A stretch of DNA of 64,000 bases from Cribrihabitans marinus (lineage in GTDB: Bacteria > Pseudomonadota > Alphaproteobacteria > Rhodobacterales > Rhodobacteraceae). Below the pieces are notes generated by a model that had not been told where the DNA came from, searched no databases, and saw only the letters and a program-made list of their open reading frames with translations. The DNA is taken from contig NZ_FNYD01000004.1 in assembly GCF_900109035.1 (NCBI RefSeq), positions 62,001 to 126,000 on the forward strand, given 5' to 3'. Shown piece by piece: positions 56,059 to 63,614 of the stretch (position 1 is the first letter of the stretch; each line of letters starts with the position of its first letter). The position numbers were made by a program, and so were the translations under genes.

Positions 56059-57149
56059 AGAAGGTGGCCCGACTTGGCCGCCTTTGTCGCCAGGTAGCCC
56101 CGGTTATGCACCGTCTCGCCCACCTTGAGCGGCACCCGCTCGGTCACCGCAATACCGGTCCTTTCCATCATCGCGATCTTGGCGGGGTTGTTGGTCAAAA
56201 GCCGCACTGCGCTGAACCCCAGCGATTTGAGGATGTCCGATCCGAGGCGGAAATCCCGCTCGTCATCTTCGAACCCCAGCCGGTGATTGGCCTCGACCGT
56301 GTCGAACCCCTGGTCCTGCAGGGAATAGGCCCGCATCTTGTTGGCCAGCCCGATCCCGCGCCCCTCCTGGTTCAGATAGAGCAGGACGCCCGCGCCTTCG
56401 GTCCCCATCTGCGCCAGCGCCCCGCGCAATTGCGGGCCGCAGTCGCATTTCAGGCTGCCCAGAAGGTCGCCGGTGAAACAGGCCGAATGCAGCCGCGCCA
56501 GGACCGGCGCCTCGCGATCCGGGCGGCCGATCTCGATGGCGTAATGCTCCTCGCCGCCATCTTCGGGACGAAAGACATGCAGCCGGCCGGCCTCGGACAC
56601 TTCCATCGGCAGGCGGGCGCTGACCACCGGGTGCAGCGGGCTGCGCTCGGTCAGGTGCGGCGCCGCACCGCCGTGATCTATCCGCGTGAGGCCGCGCGCC
56701 GCCGCGAATCCGTGGGGATCCTCCAGCGCGATGGCCACGGCCGCGGGCAGCAAGCGCGCGGATTTCGCCAGGGCAATGGCCAGCCGATAGAGGCTGGCGC
56801 CGCCGCCGCGCCGGGTTTCCAGCGGGCCCTTCATCGGCCGGTTCAGGTCATCCGACGGATCGCCGACCGACCGGACCCAGCCGATATCCGCATCCGCCGG
56901 GATGATCACGCGCGCCAGATCGCCGTCATAGGCCCGCGCCTTGAGCGTCTCGGCCCGCCGGGCGGTGATCGCCACCACCGGCGCATCCCCCAGTGCCCGC
57001 AGGTCGGCCAGCCGCTCCGGCGCCATCGTTTCAGCCGCCAGCATCAGCAGCCCGGCGCCTTTGTCGCCGACCAGCACAACCGGCAGCCCCATGCGCAGAT
57101 CCGCCCGCGCGCGGGCCAGGAACTCGGTGATGTCGGGGGTCAGGCTCAT
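56055..57149 (-). CDS. ribA: GTP cyclohydrolase II with an N-terminal extra domain
   Basis: RibA starts riboflavin synthesis by opening GTP. The catalytic zinc cysteines are C224, C235 and C237 in HSACFTGDLLGSLKCDCGPQ, with QEGRGIGLANKMRAY and DTVEANHRLGF completing the RibA core (about 165-364). The first 160 residues are a separate domain that has lost the DHBP synthase (RibB) motifs: RTAGH and HDDGD-like signatures are absent. It is probably a degenerate RibB-like module or a regulatory domain. The length (364) matches the alphaproteobacterial bifunctional layout. It is divergent from cenR across 161 bases. Confidence 0.92.
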   Translation of the reverse strand: MSLTPDITEFLARARADLRMGLPVVLVGDKGAGLLMLAAETMAPERLADLRALGDAPVVAITARRAETLKARAYDGDLARVIIPADADIGWVRSVGDPSDDLNRPMKGPLETRRGGGASLYRLAIALAKSARLLPAAVAIALEDPHGFAAARGLTRIDHGGAAPHLTERSPLHPVVSARLPMEVSEAGRLHVFRPEDGGEEHYAIEIGRPDREAPVLARLHSACFTGDLLGSLKCDCGPQLRGALAQMGTEGAGVLLYLNQEGRGIGLANKMRAYSLQDQGFDTVEANHRLGFEDDERDFRLGSDILKSLGFSAVRLLTNNPAKIAMMERTGIAVTERVPLKVGETVHNRGYLATKAAKSGHLL

Positions 57150-57310
57150 CTGGGATCTTCCGGCGTTGTGCCCGCCTTTCCTAGTCGCAGACTGTCGAAA
57201 TGTGAAACAATTTGACCGCGGGAGACACGAGGGCGTGAAAGCGCTGCAGCAAAACTTGCCCCGCCAGCCGGTTGCCCACAGATCAAACGAAATCGTGATG
57301 GAGACGGACG

Positions 57311-57997
57311 ATGGCTCAACTCAAGAAAATCCTGCTGGTGGACGATGACGAGGACCTGCGCGAGGCGCTGGGCGAACAGTTGTTGATGACCGAGGATTTC
57401 GACGTATTCGAGGCCAGCGACGGCCAGAGCGCCGCGGAGCGCGTGAAAGAGGCGCTTTACGACCTGGTGATTCTCGATGTCGGCCTGCCGGATACCGACG
57501 GGCGCGAGCTGTGCCGCCTGATGCGCAAGCAGGGCGTCAAGAGCCCGATCATCATGCTTACCGGCCATGACGGGGACGCCGACACGATCCTGGGGCTGGA
57601 CGCCGGCGCCAACGATTACGTGACCAAACCGTTCAAGTTCCCGGTCCTGCTGGCGCGGATCCGCGCGCAGCTGCGCCAACACGAGCAATCCGAAGACGCG
57701 GTGTTCCAGCTGGGCCCCTATACGTTCAAGCCGGCGATGAAGATGCTGATCACCGAGGAAGACCGCAAGATCCGGCTGACCGAGAAAGAGACCAACATCC
57801 TGAAATTCCTCTATCGTTCCAGCGACGGCGTGGTCGCGCGCGACGTGCTGCTGCACGAGGTCTGGGGCTACAACGCCGGTGTGACGACCCACACGCTCGA
57901 GACGCATATCTACCGGTTGCGCCAGAAGATCGAGCCCGATCCGTCGAACGCGCGGCTTCTGGTCACCGAATCCGGCGGCTATCGCCTGGTCGCGTGA
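57311..57997 (+). CDS. cenR: OmpR-family response regulator, CenR-like
   Basis: This is a 228-residue response regulator. Receiver domain (1 to about 120): acidic pocket DDDED (11-15), phospho-acceptor D56 (LVILDVGLPD), then TGHDGD and the TKPFKFP lysine. The C-terminal OmpR winged helix (about 130-228) contains the recognition segment THTLETHIYRLRQKIE. The N-terminus MAQLKKILLVDDDED and the DTDG segment match CenR, an essential regulator of envelope processes in Caulobacter and Rhodobacter. No histidine kinase adjoins, as is usual for CenR. A 100-base 3' region with an FNR-type box and a strong terminator follows. Confidence 0.85.
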   Translation: MAQLKKILLVDDDEDLREALGEQLLMTEDFDVFEASDGQSAAERVKEALYDLVILDVGLPDTDGRELCRLMRKQGVKSPIIMLTGHDGDADTILGLDAGANDYVTKPFKFPVLLARIRAQLRQHEQSEDAVFQLGPYTFKPAMKMLITEEDRKIRLTEKETNILKFLYRSSDGVVARDVLLHEVWGYNAGVTTHTLETHIYRLRQKIEPDPSNARLLVTESGGYRLVA

Positions 57998-58005
57998 GTG
58001 CAAGC

Positions 58006-58047
58006 TTGACACAGATCAAGGTGCTTATCCCGCTTGCATCTTTAAAT
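58006..58047 (+). promoter_or_regulatory. FNR/FnrL-type box with a class II -10 element
   Basis: TTGAC-N4-ATCAA (58006-58019) matches the FNR consensus TTGAT-N4-ATCAA at nine of ten positions. Its centre (58012.5) lies 41.5 bases upstream of a predicted start at about 58054, and TTAAAT (58042-58047) is placed as the -10. This is the geometry of class II FNR-activated promoters, which lack a -35. It drives nothing annotated as protein. Confidence 0.55.
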
Positions 58048-58053
58048 TGATCG

Positions 58054-58129
58054 AAGAGGTTACTACCATACGGTATAACTTCTACCTCCCTGTTGGACTG
58101 GCCGGGCCTCGTGCCCGGCCTTTTTTTTT
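58054..58129 (+). ncRNA. Candidate FnrL-dependent small RNA
   Basis: The predicted transcript of about 76 nt would run from the class II FNR promoter to the intrinsic terminator at 58100-58129. It has a short hairpin around UACC-AUAC-GGUA (58064-58075, extended by UUA/UAA pairs with a bulge), then an unpaired CUUCUACCUCCCUG segment (58079-58092), then the terminator stem. The CCUCCC stretch is complementary to Shine-Dalgarno sequences, typical of trans-acting sRNA seeds. It could also be just the 3' untranslated end of the cenR mRNA; an FNR-box inside a terminator region favours the sRNA reading. Confidence 0.45.
58100..58129 (+). terminator. Intrinsic terminator after cenR and the candidate sRNA
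   Basis: An 8-bp perfect stem GGCCGGGC / GCCCGGCC, a five-base loop, then nine T residues. It is one of the strongest terminators in the window. Confidence 0.95.
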
Positions 58130-58204
58130 GCGCGTTTGCGCATGGCATCCGGCACCGGTGCGGGCTAGGTTGCGGCGACCTCGGATCAAGAAGGCCTCGG
58201 ACGC

Positions 58205-58993
58205 ATGCCCTTTACCCTTGCCACCTGGAACATCAACTCGGTCCGGTTGCGCGAACCCATCGTGCAGAAGCTGCTGCGCGAAGAGGCGCCCGACATCCTG
58301 TGCCTTCAGGAATGCAAGTCACCGGTCGAAAAGATCCCGACCGAAGGGTTCGCCGCGCTCGGTTATCCGCATATCGTGGCCCGCGGGCAAAAGGGATATA
58401 ACGGCGTGGCGATGCTGTCGAAGCTGCCCATCGAGGATGTGGGCGACCGCGATTTCGCGGGCCTCGGCCATGCCCGCCACATCGCCGCCCGGCTGGAGAA
58501 CGGCGTGGTCATCCACAACTTCTACGTGCCTGCCGGCGGGGATGTTCCTGACCGCGAGGTGAACGAGAAGTTCGGGCAGAAGCTCGACTACCTGACCGAA
58601 ATGCGCGACTGGTTTCACACCGAGGCGCCGCGCAAGTCCATCCTGGTCGGGGATCTGAACATCGCCCCACGCGAAGACGACGTGTGGTCGCACAAGCAAT
58701 TGCTCAAGGTCGTCTCGCACACTCCCGTCGAGGTCGCGCAACTGGCCGAGACCCAGGATGCCGGCGGCTGGGTCGACATCACCCGCAAGGACATCCCTGA
58801 CGGGCAGCTCTACAGCTGGTGGTCCTACCGCGCCCGCGACTGGGACGCCGCCGACAAGGGCCGGCGGCTCGACCATGTCTGGGCCACGCCCGACATCGCC
58901 AATGCCGGCCATTCCAGCCGCATCCTGCGCGATGCGCGCGGCTGGGAGAAACCCAGCGACCACGCGCCCGTCTTTGCGACCTTCGACCTCTGA
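58205..58993 (+). CDS. xth: Exodeoxyribonuclease III
   Basis: Exonuclease III is the AP endonuclease of base-excision repair. The 262-residue protein has TLATWNINSVRLR (metal/phosphate loop), LCLQECKSP (metal Glu), KGYNGVAMLSK, GDLNIAP (catalytic Asp/Asn) and the C-terminal PSDHAPVFATF with the catalytic Asp-His. Its length and motif order match XthA. The ATG at 58205 begins the conserved strand. It follows the cenR-sRNA terminator by 75 bases and starts a rightward group of maintenance genes. Confidence 0.97.
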   Translation: MPFTLATWNINSVRLREPIVQKLLREEAPDILCLQECKSPVEKIPTEGFAALGYPHIVARGQKGYNGVAMLSKLPIEDVGDRDFAGLGHARHIAARLENGVVIHNFYVPAGGDVPDREVNEKFGQKLDYLTEMRDWFHTEAPRKSILVGDLNIAPREDDVWSHKQLLKVVSHTPVEVAQLAETQDAGGWVDITRKDIPDGQLYSWWSYRARDWDAADKGRRLDHVWATPDIANAGHSSRILRDARGWEKPSDHAPVFATFDL

Positions 58994-59083
58994 CGCCATA
59001 AGGCGGCCAGTTGCCAGACCCCCTTGGTTTCCGGCGCCGCAGGTTTCATATAAGGGGCGAATTCGAACCGGAGAGAGACTGAC

Positions 59084-60004
59084 ATGGAAATTCTGAACGG
59101 TGCTGGTGCCGCCCCCGCGGGTGATCTGATCAAGGACGGGTCCGAGGCCACCTTTATGGCTGACGTGGTCGAGACCAGCCAGCAGGTGCCGGTAATCGTC
59201 GATTTCTGGGCACCCTGGTGCGGCCCGTGCAAGACCCTGGGCCCGCTTCTGGAGGAAGCGGTCACCGCCGCCAGGGGCGCGGTGAAGATGGTCAAGATCA
59301 ATGTCGACGAGGCACAGGCCATTGCCGGCCAATTGCGGATCCAGTCGATTCCCACGGTCTATGCCTTCTGGCAGGGCCAGCCGGTCGACGGTTTTCAGGG
59401 CGCGCTGCCCGGATCCGAGATCAAGGAATTCGTCAACCGCGTGGTCGCGGCCGCCGGCGGTGAGGCCGGTGGAGGCGACCAGTTGGGCGACGCGGTGGAG
59501 GCCGCCGAAGAGATGCTGAGCCAGGGCGCCGCTGTCGACGCCGCGCAGACCTTTGCCGCGATCCTGGGCGAGGATCCGAACCACGCGGCCGCCTATGGCG
59601 GGCTGGTCCGGGCGCACATCGCGATGGACGATCTGGACAAGGCCGAGGCGATCCTGAACGGCGCCCCGGTGGAAATCTCCAAGAGTGCCGAGCTTGAGGC
59701 CGCCCATGCCCAGCTGGAACTGGCGCGCCAGGCCGCCGATGCCGGTCCGGTCTCGGACCTGCAGGCGGCCGTCGAGGCCGACCCGGACAACCACCAGGCC
59801 CGGTTCGACCTGGCGCTGGCCCTGCACGCGGCCGGCCGGGTCGACGAGGCGGTGGACCAGCTTCTGGACTTGTTCCGCCGCGACCGGGAGTGGAATGACG
59901 AGGCCGCCAAGGCACAGCTCTTCAAGATCTTCGACGCGCTCAAGCCAAACGATCCGGTCGTCCTGAACGGCCGGCGCAAGCTGAGTTCGATGATATTTGC
60001 CTGA
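59084..60004 (+). CDS. Thioredoxin-fold protein with C-terminal TPR repeats (CnoX/YbbN-like)
   Basis: This is a 306-residue chaperone-like protein. The N-terminal thioredoxin domain (about 20-115) has WCGPC at residues 45-49, a redox-active site that E. coli CnoX lacks. The rest is about four TPR-like helical repeats (AAVDAAQTFAAILGEDPNHA, ADPDNHQARFDLALALHAA). CnoX-type proteins protect unfolded clients during oxidative stress and hand them to GroEL. Whether this one is also a reductase is open, but the CGPC pair is intact. It lies in a row with the Lon-N and Trm112 genes. Confidence 0.9.
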   Translation: MEILNGAGAAPAGDLIKDGSEATFMADVVETSQQVPVIVDFWAPWCGPCKTLGPLLEEAVTAARGAVKMVKINVDEAQAIAGQLRIQSIPTVYAFWQGQPVDGFQGALPGSEIKEFVNRVVAAAGGEAGGGDQLGDAVEAAEEMLSQGAAVDAAQTFAAILGEDPNHAAAYGGLVRAHIAMDDLDKAEAILNGAPVEISKSAELEAAHAQLELARQAADAGPVSDLQAAVEADPDNHQARFDLALALHAAGRVDEAVDQLLDLFRRDREWNDEAAKAQLFKIFDALKPNDPVVLNGRRKLSSMIFA

Positions 60005-60031
60005 TCGCATATCAGGGCTAGACTTGAAGGG

Positions 60032-60676
60032 ATGATGAAACCCGCAGACCTGCCGGACATGCTGCCGGTCTTCCCGTTGCCCGGGGCCCTTCTTCTGCCC
60101 CGGTCGCGGCTGCCGCTGCACATATTCGAGCCGCGCTACCTGCAAATGCTGGACGATACGCTCAAGACGCCGCAGCGGCTGATCGGCATGGTGCAGCCCG
60201 ATGCCGGACGCGACGGATCGGCAAAGCGGCTGCACGCCATCGGCTGCGCCGGCCGGGTCACGCAATTCTCGGAAACCGAGGATGGCCGCTACATGATCAC
60301 GCTGAGCGGGATGTCGCGGTTCCGGATCCGGACCGAGATCGAGGGCTTCACCCCCTATCGCCGCTGCGAGGTCTCCTGGTCGGGCTTCGAACGCGACCTG
60401 GGGCGCGGCGAACAGGATACCGGGTTTGACCGCGGCCGGTTCCTGGGTCTGCTCAAGCGTTTTTTCGCCGCGCAGCAATTGTCCACCGACTGGGACACCC
60501 TGACCGAGGCGGATGACGAACTGCTCATCAACTCGCTATCGATGCTCTTGGACTTCGACCCCGAGGACAAGCAGGCTCTGCTCGAGGCACCCTGCCTGGC
60601 GACACGACGGGAAACGCTGGTCACACTGATCGAGTTCGCCCTGCGCGGCGGCAACAACGAAGAGACATTGCAATGA
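60032..60676 (+). CDS. Lon-protease N-domain (LON substrate-binding) protein
   Basis: This is a 214-residue protein made only of the Lon N-terminal (PUA-like) domain with its helical extension: [24 protein letters not shown] (residues 13-36) and IGMVQPD in the barrel, then [22 protein letters not shown]. It lacks the AAA and protease domains. Free-standing Lon-N proteins are common in alphaproteobacteria, with no confirmed role; protein-quality control is suggested by the CnoX-like neighbour. It overlaps the Trm112-like start by four bases. Confidence 0.9.
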   Translation: MMKPADLPDMLPVFPLPGALLLPRSRLPLHIFEPRYLQMLDDTLKTPQRLIGMVQPDAGRDGSAKRLHAIGCAGRVTQFSETEDGRYMITLSGMSRFRIRTEIEGFTPYRRCEVSWSGFERDLGRGEQDTGFDRGRFLGLLKRFFAAQQLSTDWDTLTEADDELLINSLSMLLDFDPEDKQALLEAPCLATRRETLVTLIEFALRGGNNEETLQ

Positions 60677-60858
60677 CCGACCAGGACCCGAAATTCGACC
60701 GCCGGATGCTCGAGGCGCTGATCTGCCCGCAGTCCCACGGTACGCTGAGCTATGACGCCGACCGCCAGGAACTTGTGTCGCGCGCGGCCAACCTGGCCTA
60801 TCCGATCCGCGACGGGATCCCGGTCATGCTGGTCGACGAGGCCCGGGTTCTGGACTGA
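60673..60858 (+). CDS. Trm112 family protein
   Basis: This is a 61-residue protein with the Trm112/YcaR pattern: [17 protein letters not shown], a central charged turn, and [18 protein letters not shown]. Only one cysteine remains of the usual zinc site (CPQSHG in place of CPxC). Trm112-like proteins act as small activators of methyltransferases in eukaryotes; the bacterial role is not clear. It is coupled to the Lon-N gene (ATGA) and converges on the UbiH-type gene with 12 bases between. Confidence 0.9.
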   Translation: MTDQDPKFDRRMLEALICPQSHGTLSYDADRQELVSRAANLAYPIRDGIPVMLVDEARVLD

Positions 60859-60870
60859 CCTGCGCCCGGC

Positions 60871-62097
60871 TCAGATCGGCCGGCCCTGCAGGAGCACGGG
60901 CAGGTCGCCGGTCAACCCCGCCGCCTCGCGCACGAACCCACGGCGCAGCGACGGCAAGGCGCCCAGGACGCCCATGCCGATATCCCGGCCCAGCCTCAGG
61001 ACCGGATTGTCATTCGAAAACAGCCGGTTGAACGCATCCGTCGCCAGCACCAGCGCGGTCGTGTCGAACCGCCGCCACTGCTGATAGCGCGCCAGCACAT
61101 CGGGCGCACCGATATCCTCGCCCCGGCGCGCAGCCAGCGTCACCACCTCGGCCAGCGCGGCCACGTCGCGCAATCCGGCATTCAGCCCCTGCCCCGCGAT
61201 CGGGTGCATGCCATGCGCGGCATCGCCCACCAGGGCCAGCCGTTCGCCCGCGAAGCTGTTGGCCAGCGTCAGGTTCAGGGGATAGGCATACCGCCCCCCC
61301 GCCAGCCCGATCCGGCCGAGGAAATCGCCGAATCGCGGGCGCAGAACTTCGAGATAGTCAGGCTCCGGCATCGCGTGGATCCGCGCGGCCATCTCGGTCC
61401 GCTCGCTCCAGACGATGGAACTGCGGTTACCGGTCAGCGGCAGGATCGCCAGCGGCCCCGGCGGCATGAAGAACTGGTGCGCCACGCCATGATGCGGCTT
61501 GTCGTGCTCGATCGCGCAGACCAGGGCGGTCTGCCCGTACTCCCAGCCGGTGCGCTTGATCCCGGCCCGCGTCGCGGTTCCGCTGCGTCGGCCGTCGCAG
61601 CCGACCAGCAGCCGCCCGTCCAGCACCGTCCCGTCGTCCAGCGTCACGGACACGCCGCCCGGATGTGCCTCTTGCGCGACCACCTTCGCGCCGCCCAACG
61701 TCCTGATGCCGGGCGCCTCGCGCATCGCGGCCAGGAAGGCGCGGCGCAGGTGGCGGTCCTCGACCATGTAACCCATCGGGCCTTCCTCGATCTCGGCATG
61801 GTCGAAATGCATGAAGAAGGGTGACGGCCCGGCACCGGCATGGCCGTCCGTCACCTTGATGTCCAGCATCGGCTGGGCCTGGTCGCTCACCCGGTCCCAG
61901 ACACCGACCGCCTGCAACAGCCGTTGCGAGGCCAGGGCCAGCGCATAGGCGCGGCCGTCGAAATCGTCGGTCTCCCGCTGCGCCTCCGGCAGCGCATCGA
62001 TGACGGTCACCTCATGCCCGCCCTGGGCCAGTGCCAGCGCCAGGGCCGGGCCGTTCAGCCCGCCGCCCACGATCAGGATCCGGGATGCGTCGTTCAT
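60871..62097 (-). CDS. UbiH/UbiF/COQ6 family FAD-dependent monooxygenase
   Basis: This is a 408-residue flavin monooxygenase of ubiquinone biosynthesis. The N-terminal FAD loop is ILIVGGGLNGPALALALA. The second motif reads GRLLVGCDGRRSGTA, and the FAD/ribityl motif reads LALVGDAAHGMHPIAGQGLNAG. It hydroxylates the aromatic ring of the quinone precursor; which position (C5, C6 or C1) cannot be told from sequence. Start: the ATG at 62095-62097; an upstream in-frame methionine (62133) would add a short unlike tail. It is divergent from an amidase gene. Confidence 0.9.
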   Translation of the reverse strand: MNDASRILIVGGGLNGPALALALAQGGHEVTVIDALPEAQRETDDFDGRAYALALASQRLLQAVGVWDRVSDQAQPMLDIKVTDGHAGAGPSPFFMHFDHAEIEEGPMGYMVEDRHLRRAFLAAMREAPGIRTLGGAKVVAQEAHPGGVSVTLDDGTVLDGRLLVGCDGRRSGTATRAGIKRTGWEYGQTALVCAIEHDKPHHGVAHQFFMPPGPLAILPLTGNRSSIVWSERTEMAARIHAMPEPDYLEVLRPRFGDFLGRIGLAGGRYAYPLNLTLANSFAGERLALVGDAAHGMHPIAGQGLNAGLRDVAALAEVVTLAARRGEDIGAPDVLARYQQWRRFDTTALVLATDAFNRLFSNDNPVLRLGRDIGMGVLGALPSLRRGFVREAAGLTGDLPVLLQGRPI

Positions 62098-62178
62098 GAC
62101 ACGCAATATGCCCCGGCTTTCGGGATTGTCCATGTGCGGTCCTGTCGCTACCGTCCGGCCAATTGCAAGGAGGACGAC

Positions 62179-63507
62179 ATGAGCGACTGGCTGACCATGA
62201 CCGCAAGCGATCTGGGACGCGGCATTGCGGATGGCCGGATCGACCCTGTCGACCTCACCCAATGCTATCTCGACGCCATCGCGGACCATGGCGACCGCGA
62301 CCGGATCTATGCCCGCACCACGCCCCAGCGCGCCCTGGCCGAGGCCCATACCGCGCGCAAGCGGGCCGGGCTGGGCCTGCGCCGGTCGCTGCTGGACGGC
62401 GTGCCGATCAGCTGGAAGGACAACGTGGACAGCGCCGGCATCGCGACCGAAGGCGGATCGGCGTTGCTGAGCGGGCGTGTGCCGGACCGCGATGCGGTGG
62501 CACTTGCCAACGCGACCGCGCTGGGTGCGGTCTGCCTGGGCAAGACGCATCTGAGCGAACTGGCCTTCTCGGGGCTGGGCCTCAATCCGATTACCGAAAC
62601 GCCGCCCTGCATCAACGATGCCGAAGCGGTGCCCGGCGGGTCCTCCTCGGGGGCGGCGGCGTCGGTTGCACACGGGCTGGCCGCCGGCGCCATCGGCTCG
62701 GATACGGGCGGGTCCGTCCGGATCCCCGCGGCGTGGAACGATCTGGTCGGGCTCAAGACCACCTCGGGTCGGATCAGCCTGGAGGGCATCGTGCCGCTCT
62801 GCCTGAAGTTCGACACCGTGGGCCCGCTGGCCCGGTCGGTCGAGGATGCCGCGCAGATGCTGGCCTTGCTCGACGGCGGCAAGCCCGCCGACCTGCGCGG
62901 CGCCAGCCTGAAGGGCCGGCGCCTGGCCGCGTTGCAGACCGTGGCGATGGACGACCTGCGCGACACGCCCGGCGCGGCCTATTCCGACGCCCTGGACAAG
63001 TTGGCCAAGGCGGGGGCCGAGATCGTGCATATCGAGGTGCCGGCCCTGCGCGACGCGATGGACCTGTCCGCGATCCTGTATACAACCGAGGCCTACGGGC
63101 TCTGGCGCGAGGTGATCGAGGCCCGGCCCGACGCCATGTTCGCCCCGATCCTTGAACGCTTCCGCGGTGGCAAGGCCTTCTCCGGGCCCGAATACGTCGC
63201 CGCCTGGGCCAGGCTGGACGCCTGCCGGGCGGGATGGGATTCGGCGGTGGCCGGGTATGACGCGGTTCTCGTCCCGTCCTCGCCCAACCTGCCGCCGAAC
63301 CGCGAACGCCTGATGAGCGATGATGACTATTACGTGACCGAAAACCTGTTGACGCTGCGCAACACGCGGATCGGAAACCTGATGGGGCTGACGGCGCTGA
63401 CCCTGCCCAGCGGAACGCCCAGCTGCGGCATCTCCTTCATGGCGCCGCCGGACACCGAAGAGGCCCTGCTGCGCCTGGGCGCGGCGGCCGAGGCGGCCTT
63501 GACCTGA
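62179..63507 (+). CDS. Amidase signature family enzyme
   Basis: This is a 442-residue amidase with the Ser-cisSer-Lys triad: K80 (ISWKDNVDSA), S155 (PGGSSSGAAA) and S179 (GSDTGGSVRIP). Spacings 75 and 24 equal those I recall for fatty acid amide hydrolase. Specificity is undetermined (nitrile-derived amides, amino acid amides, or other). No GatB/GatC context exists, so it is not likely a tRNA amidotransferase. AAGGAGGACGAC precedes the ATG. The aminotransferase gene follows 107 bases later. Confidence 0.92.
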   Translation: MSDWLTMTASDLGRGIADGRIDPVDLTQCYLDAIADHGDRDRIYARTTPQRALAEAHTARKRAGLGLRRSLLDGVPISWKDNVDSAGIATEGGSALLSGRVPDRDAVALANATALGAVCLGKTHLSELAFSGLGLNPITETPPCINDAEAVPGGSSSGAAASVAHGLAAGAIGSDTGGSVRIPAAWNDLVGLKTTSGRISLEGIVPLCLKFDTVGPLARSVEDAAQMLALLDGGKPADLRGASLKGRRLAALQTVAMDDLRDTPGAAYSDALDKLAKAGAEIVHIEVPALRDAMDLSAILYTTEAYGLWREVIEARPDAMFAPILERFRGGKAFSGPEYVAAWARLDACRAGWDSAVAGYDAVLVPSSPNLPPNRERLMSDDDYYVTENLLTLRNTRIGNLMGLTALTLPSGTPSCGISFMAPPDTEEALLRLGAAAEAALT

Positions 63508-63614
63508 ATGCCACAATCCCCTGTTCCGGCACCACTTTGTCTGGACGGGGTGGCGGGGCATCTGTACCTTGGCATCAAACGGGACGGAACGATCCCGTAA
63601 CCGAGGCAGTAGTG

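Noticed and set aside
58319-60478. A 719-codon - strand open frame over xth and the thioredoxin gene
   Set aside because: Both forward genes have complete catalytic motifs. The reverse product has none.
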